Below are positions 51,527-59,906 of a stretch of 64,000 nucleotides of DNA, one piece after another (the stretch's first letter is position 1; each line of letters opens with the position of its first letter). A model generated the notes under the pieces. It did not search any database. It had not been told where the DNA came from and saw only the letters and a program-made list of their open reading frames with translations. Source of the DNA: JAPOUP01 sp965203605 (lineage in GTDB: Bacteria; Pseudomonadota; Alphaproteobacteria; Rhodobacterales; Rhodobacteraceae); assembly GCA_965203605.1 (NCBI GenBank), contig OZ241902.1, forward strand, positions 1,488,001 to 1,552,000, read 5' to 3'. Position numbers and translations under genes: made by a program.

Positions 51527-52515
51527 CCGAGTCGATCCTTTCGATCCGCAATCTGCGGCTGGAGTTCGACACCTTCGATGGCGTCTATCAGGCGATCGAC
51601 GGCGTTAGCCTCAACCTAGCGCCAGGCGAGGTGCTCGGCCTCGTAGGCGAGACCGGCTGCGGCAAGTCGGTACTGACCCGCGCCGCCTTCGGCCTGGTGC
51701 CCAAGCCGCCGGCGCGCATTGCCGCCGGCGAGGTGCTGTTTGGCGGCCGCGACCTGCTGACGCTGGGTGAGCGGGAGCTGAGGGCGATTCGCGGCACCGA
51801 CGTGGCGATGATCTTCCAGGACCCGATGACCTACCTCAACCCGGTGTTCCGGGTCGGCACCCAGCTGGTCGACGCCATCGTCGCGCAGCAGCGCGGCGGC
51901 ATTTCCAAGAAAGGCGCCCGCGCATTGGCGCTGGAGATGCTCGACCAAGTGCAACTTCCCAATCCGCAGCGCCAGTTCGACAGCTACCCGCATGAGCTTT
52001 CCGGCGGCATGCGCCAGCGCGTGCTAATTGCCATGGCGCTGGCAGCGAAAGCGAAGCTGCTGATCGCCGACGAGCCGACCACGGCGCTCGACGTCACCGT
52101 GCAGGCGCAGATCCTTGATCTGATCGCCGAACTGGTCGACGCCATGGGCCTGTCAGTGATCATGATTTCCCATGATCTCGGCGTTGTCGCCCAGATCTGC
52201 CGCCGCGTCGCCGTCATGTATGCCGGCCAGATCGTCGAGGACGCGCCAGCGGCCGACATTTTCGACGACCCGAAGCACCCCTATACGCAAGGGCTGCTCA
52301 AGGCCATTCCGCACCCCTTCCGGGCAATCGAGCATCTGGCCGGCATTCCCGGTTCACTGCCGAACCTCTATACTCCCCCGACGGGTTGCCGCTTCGAGGG
52401 TCGTTGTCCGCACGCAGCAACGGTCTGCGCCGAGGGCAAGCCGCCGCTGACCGAGGTGGCAGACAACCACCGCGTCGCCTGCACGCTCTTCCAGAAGGAA
52501 CGCGCCGATGCTTGA
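51523..52515 (+). CDS. Peptide-type ABC transporter ATP-binding protein (DppD-like)
   Basis: 330 residues. Walker A is GETGCGKSVLT, the Q-loop falls near AMIFQDPMTYLNP, the signature is LSGGMRQRVLIAMAL, Walker B is LLIADEPTTALD and the switch His lies in ISHDLGV. The C-terminal oligopeptide-type extension has the iron-sulfur-like Cys cluster (CRFEGRCPHAATVC). Overlaps both neighbours. Confidence 0.94.
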   Translation: MTESILSIRNLRLEFDTFDGVYQAIDGVSLNLAPGEVLGLVGETGCGKSVLTRAAFGLVPKPPARIAAGEVLFGGRDLLTLGERELRAIRGTDVAMIFQDPMTYLNPVFRVGTQLVDAIVAQQRGGISKKGARALALEMLDQVQLPNPQRQFDSYPHELSGGMRQRVLIAMALAAKAKLLIADEPTTALDVTVQAQILDLIAELVDAMGLSVIMISHDLGVVAQICRRVAVMYAGQIVEDAPAADIFDDPKHPYTQGLLKAIPHPFRAIEHLAGIPGSLPNLYTPPTGCRFEGRCPHAATVCAEGKPPLTEVADNHRVACTLFQKERADA

Positions 52516-53464
52516 AATCGATGATTTGCGGGTACATTTCCCGGTCGGCCGCCGCACTTTGGTGCGCGCAGTCGATGGTGTGTCGCTGTCGCTTGCCGCA
52601 GGCAAAACCGTAGGGCTGGTCGGCGAATCGGGCTCCGGCAAATCGACCGTCGGCAAGGCGGCATTGCGGCTGCTCGAGCCGACTTCGGGGCGCATTACCG
52701 TCAACGGCGTTGACGTCACCCACGCCTCCGGCAAGACCCTGCAGCAGGTGCGCCGCACCGCCCAGATGATCTTTCAGGACCCGCATTCGTCGCTCAATCC
52801 ACGCATGACCGTCTTCCGCTCAGTGGCCGAACCACTGATCCTTCACACGAAGACCCGCGGCCGAGCCCTCAACGAACTGGTCGCCGCACTGCTCGACCGA
52901 GTGGGTCTGGCCGCCCAATTCCTGCATCGCTTTCCGCACGAATTGTCGGGCGGCCAGAAACAGCGCGTCTGCATCGCCCGGGCCCTGGCTCTCGGTCCGT
53001 CGCTGCTGGTGCTCGACGAACCGACCTCGGCGCTCGACGTTTCGGTGCAGGCCCAGATCTTGGAGTTTCTGAAGGAATTGCAGGCCGACCGTCCCGACAT
53101 GACGTCCCTGTTCATCTCCCATGATCTTGCCGTCGTGCGCTTTTTGTGTAGCCAAGTCGCCGTCATGTATCTCGGTCGCATCGTCGAGGAGGGGCCGACA
53201 GAAGAAGTTTTTGCCGCCCCACGGCACCCCTACACACGGGCGTTGCTCAGCGCCGTGCCGCTGCCGCAGACCAGCCAGGGCCGCCAGCGCATTCGGCTGA
53301 CCGGCGACATTCCGAGCCCCGCCGATCCGCCATCGGGCTGCCCGGTCCACCCGCGCTGCCCGGAGGCGATTGCCGGCGTCTGCGATCGCACCGAGCCAGT
53401 CTTCAAGCAAACAGGCATCCGCAGCCGGGCGCGCTGTCACCTGCTTGGACACGAGGCGGCATGA
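52508..53464 (+). CDS. Peptide-type ABC transporter ATP-binding protein (DppF-like)
   Basis: 318 residues. Walker A GESGSGKSTVGK, QDPHSSLNPRM, signature LSGGQKQRVCIARAL, Walker B LLVLDEPTSALD and switch region FISHDLAVV are complete, with the C-terminal Cys cluster CPVHPRCPEAIAGVC. The second ATPase of the transporter. It overlaps the DppD-like gene by 8 bp and the regulator by 4 bp. Confidence 0.94.
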   Translation: MLEIDDLRVHFPVGRRTLVRAVDGVSLSLAAGKTVGLVGESGSGKSTVGKAALRLLEPTSGRITVNGVDVTHASGKTLQQVRRTAQMIFQDPHSSLNPRMTVFRSVAEPLILHTKTRGRALNELVAALLDRVGLAAQFLHRFPHELSGGQKQRVCIARALALGPSLLVLDEPTSALDVSVQAQILEFLKELQADRPDMTSLFISHDLAVVRFLCSQVAVMYLGRIVEEGPTEEVFAAPRHPYTRALLSAVPLPQTSQGRQRIRLTGDIPSPADPPSGCPVHPRCPEAIAGVCDRTEPVFKQTGIRSRARCHLLGHEAA

Positions 53465-54411
53465 GCACACGCCTCGACAGGCTCGCCAACCAGCTCGACT
53501 GGAACCTGCTGCGCACCTTCATGGTGATCGTCCAGGAGCGCTCGATCACTGGCGCTTCGCAACGGCTCAACGTCACCCAGCCTTCGGTCAGCGCGGCGCT
53601 GCGCCGGCTCGAAGAGCGGCTAGGGCACCGGCTGATAGAGCGCGGCTCGGGTCAGAGGTTTGCCATCACCCGGGCCGGCGAGGCGGTCTATCGCGAGGCG
53701 GTGGAAATCTATGGCGGCGTGCTGCGCCTCAACGACCTGGCGGCGCACGCGGAAAAGGCCATCACCGGCAATCTGGTGCTGCACCGCTCCAACCACCTCG
53801 ACACCGCCTTCCTCAATCCGCTAATGTCGGAGTTCCGCCGCCGCTATCCGGGCGTCACATATGCCATCCGCTCGGCGCCCTGTTTCGAGGTCAATCAGGC
53901 GCTGCTGCTGCGTGTCGCCTCAATCGGCTTCTGCACCCGGGTCGAACCGTCGCCGCGGCTGCAGCCGCAGGCGCTTGAGCCGCAGGAATTTGGCTTCTAT
54001 TGCGGCCCCAAAAGTCCGCTTTTCGGCGTTGAAAAACCCGATTCCGAGGCGCTCGCCCGCGCCGAGGTCGTGGGCTTCGAGGAAGACCACCTCGCCGGCG
54101 CCCTGTCCTCGGTCACCGTCTACCGCGTGTGCATGGGCATCGGCGACAAGGTGACGGCGGCCACCACCGGCATCGTCGACCTGCTCAACATGATCCGCCA
54201 CGGCGAGGCCGTCGGCGCCGTCCCGGTGTCGCTCGCCGGCGATTACGGTGCCGATCTGTGGTGCATCCCCCTCGCCGGCGACCCGCCATCGGTCGACGTC
54301 TTTTCGGTAATCGACGCCGACCGCCACATGACCCCGATCGAAACCGCCTTCCTCGAACACTTGGTCGACCACGACATCGTCATCCGACCAAGTCGCAGCA
54401 GCGAAGTGTGA
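53461..54411 (+). CDS. LysR family transcriptional regulator
   Basis: 316 residues. The N-terminal winged helix is typical: WNLLRTFMVIVQERSITGAS, QRLNVTQPSVSAALRRLEER and LIERGSGQRFAITRAGEAVY. A periplasmic-binding-protein-like ligand domain follows. As the last gene of the transporter operon, overlapping the DppF-like gene by 4 bp, it probably regulates this operon and the divergent hydantoinase genes in response to their substrate. The operator should lie in the gap at 47624-47961. Confidence 0.93.
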   Translation: MSTRLDRLANQLDWNLLRTFMVIVQERSITGASQRLNVTQPSVSAALRRLEERLGHRLIERGSGQRFAITRAGEAVYREAVEIYGGVLRLNDLAAHAEKAITGNLVLHRSNHLDTAFLNPLMSEFRRRYPGVTYAIRSAPCFEVNQALLLRVASIGFCTRVEPSPRLQPQALEPQEFGFYCGPKSPLFGVEKPDSEALARAEVVGFEEDHLAGALSSVTVYRVCMGIGDKVTAATTGIVDLLNMIRHGEAVGAVPVSLAGDYGADLWCIPLAGDPPSVDVFSVIDADRHMTPIETAFLEHLVDHDIVIRPSRSSEV

Positions 54412-54862
54412 ACTATCGCGGCAAATCACATCCGGTAGTCGGCGAAGACCGTATTTCCGGAAGTTGAAGGACTATTCTCATGGATTGTTAACAAAAGTGC
54501 ATGCCAAAAGTGTCGAACTCGATCCATTGGAAAAGGATGAGCTTTGGAAGCTGTAGTCGAGAGGAGGCTGATCGTAGCATGCAAAGAAGAGAACTAATTC
54601 CGAGCTAAAACAGTGGAATTGTCGGCCTGCCAGCCATTCAATAACCAAATTACAAATTTGGCTACCGAATGTCGGCTCTTCTGCCACTATGGAGCAAGCG
54701 GTTAAAGTACGGCGTCCGGTCGGATCCCACCCATCCTTTCTTGGTTTGACAGTATAGCGCACCACCCACCAATGACTGGCCATCGGAGCGAATCACTTCG
54801 GGGGCTAATACCGAACCAACTAAGTAAAGACTCAAGAACAAAAGTGGAACATCATGCTGTGC
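54412..54862. other. About 450 bp without a recognisable gene, A+T-rich
   Basis: Clearly lower in G+C than the operon to its left and the insertion sequence to its right. No coding signal recognised. It marks the right border of the transport block. Confidence 0.45.
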
Positions 54863-55967
54863 GGCACCCCATGATTCTGCGTGTGATCGGCGCGGCCGTC
54901 CTGTATTCTGTGTGTGCAAACCGCAGAAGGAGAGAACGGCATGCCAGCAATGGTCATGGTCCCGCGCACCGACCACACACCCGGACAGTTACGCGGACTG
55001 GCTTCGAAGCACAGGTTCCGCGACTGCCGCCACCGGCTTCGCGCCATCGCCAGGTTGATCGAGGGCCGGCTGTCCCGGACCGGGGTGGCCGCCGCCGACG
55101 GCCTCGACGGCCTCCGGGACAGCGCCCGGTCGGGGCGTCCGCCGAACCTGGAAGGCGGGCAGGCGGAGGAGGTCGCGTCGTGGCTGGAGGCCGGTCCGGA
55201 CCCCGACGCGGGCGGGCCCTCCCGCTGGACCGTCGCCGACATCCGGGCACGTATCGCGGACAGCTTCGGGGTGGCCTACACGCTGGAAGGCACCCGCCGG
55301 CCGGTGCGGCGGATGGGCTTCCGGCACATGTCCCCGCGACCGGTCCACCCGAGGGCGGATCCGCTGGCACAGGAGGGATTCCGCAGGGGTTCCAGCCGGT
55401 TGGCCAGGGAGGCGGTGCCCGACGGCGTCGCCCCTGAGGATGTCCCGGTGCACTTCCAGGACGGGGCCCGCATCGGCCGGAAGGGCATGCTGTCAAGGGT
55501 CTGGGCGAGGAAGGGGACGCGCCCACGCGTCGCGCGGGACCACCGGTACGGATACGTGTACCTGTTCTCCGCCGCCTGCCCCGGGACCGGCGACGCGGTC
55601 GGGCATGTGTGCGGCAGGGCCAACACCGGGGAGATGAACCGGCACCTCCGGGAGATCGGGGAGCGGGTCCCCGCCGGACGGCACGCGCTGGTGGTCCTGG
55701 ACGGGGCGGGCTGGCACCGGTCGAGGGACCTGGTGACCCCCGCCAACGTCTCCCTGCCCAGGCTGCCGCCCTACAGCCCGGAGCTGAACCCGGTCGAGAC
55801 CCTGTTCTCCGTCCTGAAGCACCGCCATTTCGCCAACCGGGTGTTCGGAAGCGCGGAGCATGTCAGGGAGACCGTGGAGCGGGTGTGGGACGCGTTCATC
55901 CGCCGGAAGGGGGAGGTCTCGCGGATCGCCACAAAGGAGTGGGCGGTGCCGTGAAATCCGGGGTGCC
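54863..55967 (+). mobile_element. IS630-family insertion sequence (probable extent)
   Basis: A G+C-rich transposase gene is bounded by GGCACCCC at 54863-54870 and its complement GGGGTGCC at 55960-55967, with partial pairing continuing inward (11 of 15 positions). A TA dinucleotide lies just outside the right end, as expected for IS630 targets, but not at the left end, so the left boundary is tentative. Confidence 0.6.
54941..55954 (+). CDS. IS630-family transposase, N-terminally deleted
   Basis: 337 residues from ATG 54941 (GAAGGAGAG site upstream). The DDE-type core is visible: VPVHFQDGARIGRKGMLSRV with the first Asp, ALVVLDGAGWHRS with the second, and LPPYSPELNPVETLFSVLKH with the catalytic Glu. 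The N-terminal helix-turn-helix is shortened: RLRAIARLIEGRLSRTGVAA jumps straight to DGLDGLRDSARSGRP, missing some 15-20 residues of the DNA-binding region. The usual Glu after the first Asp (DEAR) is Gly (DGAR). It is probably immobile. Its codon use is far more G+C-rich than the surrounding genes. Confidence 0.82.
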   Translation: MPAMVMVPRTDHTPGQLRGLASKHRFRDCRHRLRAIARLIEGRLSRTGVAAADGLDGLRDSARSGRPPNLEGGQAEEVASWLEAGPDPDAGGPSRWTVADIRARIADSFGVAYTLEGTRRPVRRMGFRHMSPRPVHPRADPLAQEGFRRGSSRLAREAVPDGVAPEDVPVHFQDGARIGRKGMLSRVWARKGTRPRVARDHRYGYVYLFSAACPGTGDAVGHVCGRANTGEMNRHLREIGERVPAGRHALVVLDGAGWHRSRDLVTPANVSLPRLPPYSPELNPVETLFSVLKHRHFANRVFGSAEHVRETVERVWDAFIRRKGEVSRIATKEWAVP

Positions 55968-56049
55968 TATCGGTGATTACTTATTTGGTTTGGTATAACA
56001 TGGTGGCACGGTCGGGATCGGGGCGGACGGACGGAAGGGCCATCCGGCT

Positions 56050-56310
56050 TTGCCGGACACCGCCGGTATCACCGTCAGCCGCGGCCCCCTGAGCCAGTGG
56101 GCCAACCGCGCCATCTCGCTGCCGGGCCGGTCCACGAGGCCCTAGTAGCGGTCGGTTCTGGAGAGCGCCGTCATCCAGATGGACGGGACACCGATCCGCG
56201 CCGGGCGGGACCCGGGAAAGTCCGGCAGCATGGGGAAGGGATTCCTCTGGTCGGTGCGACGTTCCGGGGCGCCGGACCCATCTGAATGGACGGTGCCGCC
56301 GGTCTGAAAT
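56050..56310 (+). pseudogene. IS66-family transposase (TnpC) remnant
   Basis: The frame reads LPDTAGITVSRGPLSQWANR, then two adjacent stops (TAG TAG), then RSVLESAVIQMDGTPIRAGR and KGFLWS. This matches the IS66 transposase segment that runs through the SxxTLSxWV helix to the catalytic VIQxDETPI motif, in which the Glu is Gly here. Only about 85 codons survive. Confidence 0.7.
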
Positions 56311-56357
56311 GCAATGGACACTCCTTCTGCCAATGGTCCCAATCCAACCTCCCGGGA

Positions 56358-58010
56358 TCAGTCGGCGAGCAGGGCCTTCGCAGCTTCACGAGCCTCACCG
56401 GTGATCCTGCTGCCAGCCAACATTCGCGCCAGTTCATCAACCCGATCCGCTCCGTCAATCCGTGACACTGCACTGAACGTCACACTGTCTTCCATACGCT
56501 TCGCGACCAGCCAGTGATGCCGGGCTCGCGCCGCAATCTGCGGCGAGTGGGTTACGACCAGTATCTGAGCGCTTCCCGCCAGTGCGGAAAGTCTTCGCCC
56601 GATGGCGTCCGCTGTCGCTCCGCCGACTCCCCTGTCGATTTCGTCAAAGATCATTGTAAGGTCGGTAGCCCTTCGCGTGAGGCACACCTTTAGCGCCAGA
56701 AGGAATCTGCTGAGTTCACCGCCACTGGCGATACTCTGGATCGGACCGGGCGCCGCACCTGGGTTGGGGGATACCGAGAACGCCACTGCGTCCCACCCTT
56801 GGGGGCCGGGCTTGGTGGGAGTGATTCCCGTGTGGAACCTGGCCCCATCCAATTTGAGCGGAGTTAGTTCATCCTTCATTGCCCTGTCGAGAACTGCCGC
56901 CGCTTCCAGCCGTCGTTGCGAAAGCGCTTGCGCCGCGCCGTCGTATCTCGCTTGCACGTCCGACTTCCTCCGGACCAAGGCGTCCAGTCTGTCCGCTGAA
57001 CCATCGATCGTTGCAAGCCGATCGCGGATTTCCACGGCATGCTCACCCAAACTGTCCGGTGGAACGCCGTGCTTTCGCGCGGCCGCCCGTATCCCAAACA
57101 GGCGCTCTTCAACACGCTCAAGTTCAGTTGGCGCCTGACTCAACTCCTCCATCACATTTCTCACACCTTGCTCGGCTTCGCCAAGTTCGGTCAGCGCCCT
57201 TGACAGAGCGGCGACCGGTTCGTCAAGACGCCCCTCAGCCTGGTCGGTCACAGATTCAAGCCAACGAATTGCATCCGCAATCATGCCCTCAGCGCCATTC
57301 GTACCAAGCGCTTCATACGCCTTTCCGACATCAGCCCGGATCCTTTCGGCAGCCCGCATCAGTCGACGCTGTTGGTCAAGCTCCCTTTCTTCACCCGGCT
57401 GAGGATCCAGAACACCTAGCTCATCCACCGCGTATCGGAGGTATTCCTCCTCTACCCTCTCCGCCTCCAACCCAGATCTTGCGTCCGCTATTTCACGTTC
57501 CGCGACAATCAATTCACGCCAGTAACTTCGGGTTTCCTCACGTTGGGCTTCTGCATCCGCGAATGCGTCAAGCATATCCAGGTGGCGGCGCGGATTCAGA
57601 AGTCCCCGATCATCGTGCTGCCCATGGATCTCAACAAGGCATTCCGACAGCGCACGCAGGACCTCTCCCGAAACGCGGCGGTCATTGACATACGACGTGT
57701 TCCTGCCATCACGGATGCACACCCTGCGGAGTATCAGTTCGTCCTGAACCGAAAGTCCGGCTTCGGCCAGAACATTCCAGGCAGGATGGCCCGGGGCGAG
57801 GTGGAAAACGGCCGTCACCTCACCTCGGCTCGCGCCGTCGCGTACCATCGCCGCCCGTCCTCGCCAACCCAATGCAAATCCCAAGGCACCAAGCAGGATT
57901 GATTTTCCCGCCCCGGTCTCCCCGGTCAGCACATTGAGGCCCGGCTGGAATGATATCTCCAGCCGATCGACAAGTGGCAGGTCGTGAATCTCAAGCGCGT
58001 TCAGCACCAC
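56358..58010 (-). CDS. recN: DNA repair protein RecN
   Basis: 550 residues, normal length. RecN is an SMC-like ATPase for double-strand-break repair. The N-terminal NALEIHDLPLVDRLEISFQP and Walker A LTGETGAGKSILLGALG, the VEIHGQHDD segment, two coiled-coil arms, the signature IASGGELSRFLLALK, Walker B TMIFDEIDRGVGG and the closing VVTHSPQIAARA are all present. Lies 21 bp downstream of bamD on the same strand. Confidence 0.96.
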   Translation of the reverse strand: MVLNALEIHDLPLVDRLEISFQPGLNVLTGETGAGKSILLGALGFALGWRGRAAMVRDGASRGEVTAVFHLAPGHPAWNVLAEAGLSVQDELILRRVCIRDGRNTSYVNDRRVSGEVLRALSECLVEIHGQHDDRGLLNPRRHLDMLDAFADAEAQREETRSYWRELIVAEREIADARSGLEAERVEEEYLRYAVDELGVLDPQPGEERELDQQRRLMRAAERIRADVGKAYEALGTNGAEGMIADAIRWLESVTDQAEGRLDEPVAALSRALTELGEAEQGVRNVMEELSQAPTELERVEERLFGIRAAARKHGVPPDSLGEHAVEIRDRLATIDGSADRLDALVRRKSDVQARYDGAAQALSQRRLEAAAVLDRAMKDELTPLKLDGARFHTGITPTKPGPQGWDAVAFSVSPNPGAAPGPIQSIASGGELSRFLLALKVCLTRRATDLTMIFDEIDRGVGGATADAIGRRLSALAGSAQILVVTHSPQIAARARHHWLVAKRMEDSVTFSAVSRIDGADRVDELARMLAGSRITGEAREAAKALLAD

Positions 58011-58031
58011 AGCCGACCGTACCGCGATTCT

Positions 58032-58865
58032 TCAAAGCCACTCACCTCGGATCATCTGGCGATAGACACTGCGCAGCCAGCCGTCGTCCGCGACCTCGGC
58101 ACGCAGTCCCTGCCCCGTGAGGAGTTCATAACCATCGGCGTACCATTCAGTTGCCTGAAAGTTGTGGCCAAGAATGGCGCCTGCTGTCTGGGCTTCGTTC
58201 GTCAATCCGAGAGACAGATAGGCCTCGATCAGGCGATAGAGCGCTTCAGCGGTGTGGGTGGTCGTCTGGAACTGCTCGACGACCACCCTGAATCGATTTC
58301 CAGCCGCTGCGTAGTGTCCACGCTTTAGGTAGTATCGGCCAATTTCCATTTCCTTCGCAGCCAGATGATTGAATGCAAGATCGAACTTGAGGGACGAAGA
58401 GCGGGCGTATTCCGACTCCGGGTAGCGCTCGATCACGGTCCGGAGCGCCTGGAGCGCCTCGAATGTGATCCCTTGATCGCGGCCGATTTCGTCTATCCGA
58501 TCATAGTGTGAAAGTGCCAGAAGATACTGGGCATAGGCTGCATCCTCGCCAGCCGGATAGAAGTCGATATACCGCTGCGCCGCTGATCTCGAGTTCTCGT
58601 AATCCTTGTCCTGGTGATGGGAATAGGCTTGCATGATCAGGGCGCGCTTCGCGAGTTCGGAATAGGGATAGAGTCGCTCGACTTCGCTGAAGGTGACAGC
58701 GGCGTCCTCCGCATTCCCGGCCTCAAGCTCAGCTTCGGCTTGGGCGAAAATCTCCGTTGCAGCCATGTCCTCAAAGTTGGTTTTTTCCTGCCGCCCGCAC
58801 CCGACCAGTGCAAATGCCAGCGCACAAACGGCCAGAGCGCTCATTCGTCTAGCTACCTCGCTCAT
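58032..58865 (-). CDS. bamD: Outer membrane protein assembly factor BamD (lipoprotein)
   Basis: About 277 residues from ATG 58865 (MSEVARRMSALAVCALAFAL); the frame is open 15 codons further. The signal peptide ends in a lipobox LVGC, lipidated at Cys23. TPR-like helical pairs follow: AEDAAVTFSEVERLYPYSEL, DYENSRSAAQRYIDFYPAGE and ALQALRTVIERYPESEYARS. BamD is the essential lipoprotein partner of BamA in outer-membrane protein insertion. The bamD-recN order is common in alphaproteobacteria. Confidence 0.94.
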   Translation of the reverse strand: MSEVARRMSALAVCALAFALVGCGRQEKTNFEDMAATEIFAQAEAELEAGNAEDAAVTFSEVERLYPYSELAKRALIMQAYSHHQDKDYENSRSAAQRYIDFYPAGEDAAYAQYLLALSHYDRIDEIGRDQGITFEALQALRTVIERYPESEYARSSSLKFDLAFNHLAAKEMEIGRYYLKRGHYAAAGNRFRVVVEQFQTTTHTAEALYRLIEAYLSLGLTNEAQTAGAILGHNFQATEWYADGYELLTGQGLRAEVADDGWLRSVYRQMIRGEWL

Positions 58866-59906
58866 CCCTGGTGCCTTTCCCTGATCGCCTTGTCCATAAA
58901 GAGCCCTCACGTCGGACTAGCATAGGTGGAGGCAGGAAAAAATGGGAATAATGTGCAGAGAAGACCAAGAGGGCCATGCCGAACACGGGATGGAGTGCAT
59001 CCCAAGTTGGTTGATTTCCAAAATTCGAATATGCCGTTCCTGCACGTCGGTAGGACCGTGAATGACCCCGGTAACCACCTAGCGGTCAGCCATCCTTGGC
59101 AATGGGCATGGATTGTGGGTTATGGAATCGAGAAATGGGGGTCAGTCCGACCCGGCGTGATCAACCAACTTGGGATACAACCCATAGGATGTCGGTTGGA
59201 AGCTCCGGTCGAACGCATTTGAGCCTTCCGTTCTACTATGAAGTGCAAAACCATAGGCGGCAGCGACCTGCTTTCCGAGCGCGTTATGCTGCGGCATCGG
59301 CCAATAGGCAGCGACAGTCACCGTCGCGAAAGGGGAAATGCATGCCATCAAAGCCGGTCACGGCGAGGTGGTTGGATCGGGACCGCACGATGGCCAAGCG
59401 CGAGGCTCGCTGAAGCAGCGGAGGTCTAAAGTGTCGCCATGTTCAGGCGCGGTTAGCCAGCTCCGCGCCAGATCTTCAAAAGAGGCTCAGCCAGAGGTAT
59501 GTCAAGCGCGGATTGGAACAGCTCACGGTCATCCGGATCTATGTATATTGGGTAAGCCGAAGCTAGTCGCTCCACTCGTATTCTAGCCGGTCAGCAGTGG
59601 AGGAGATACCAATCCAGCGCAGCGTGCATAGGCATCTGCAACACTGGCGGTCGCTGGCTGGCCAAAAGCATCATTTGGGGTGTGCTACAGTTGCAACGAT
59701 CCTTGGATCTCTTTACCGGATGCTCTGTTTCGCTTCCGAGACGCCCAACAGCAGCTTCCGCTACAATTTGATTGCGTCACGATGTGCGTAAATTGCCGGA
59801 GACCGGGAGGTCATTGCATTTTGGATACAAGTATTTCGAACGTACGAAATTTAACGAATAAGAATGGGACGCCGTAACCAACACTATCGTCTGCCAAGTA
59901 CCTGCT
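58866..59906. other. About 1040 bp without a recognisable gene
   Basis: Several short open frames on both strands but no family I know. It contains a perfect 17-bp inverted repeat (58999-59176). It separates bamD from the reverse-transcriptase defence gene, whose stop lies at its right edge. Confidence 0.5.
58999..59176. repeat. Perfect 17-bp inverted repeat enclosing 144 bp
   Basis: ATCCCAAGTTGGTTGAT at 58999-59015 is the exact reverse complement of 59160-59176. Pairing stops abruptly on both sides. It could be the ends of a small non-autonomous element or a long hairpin; no transposase is nearby. Confidence 0.8.
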
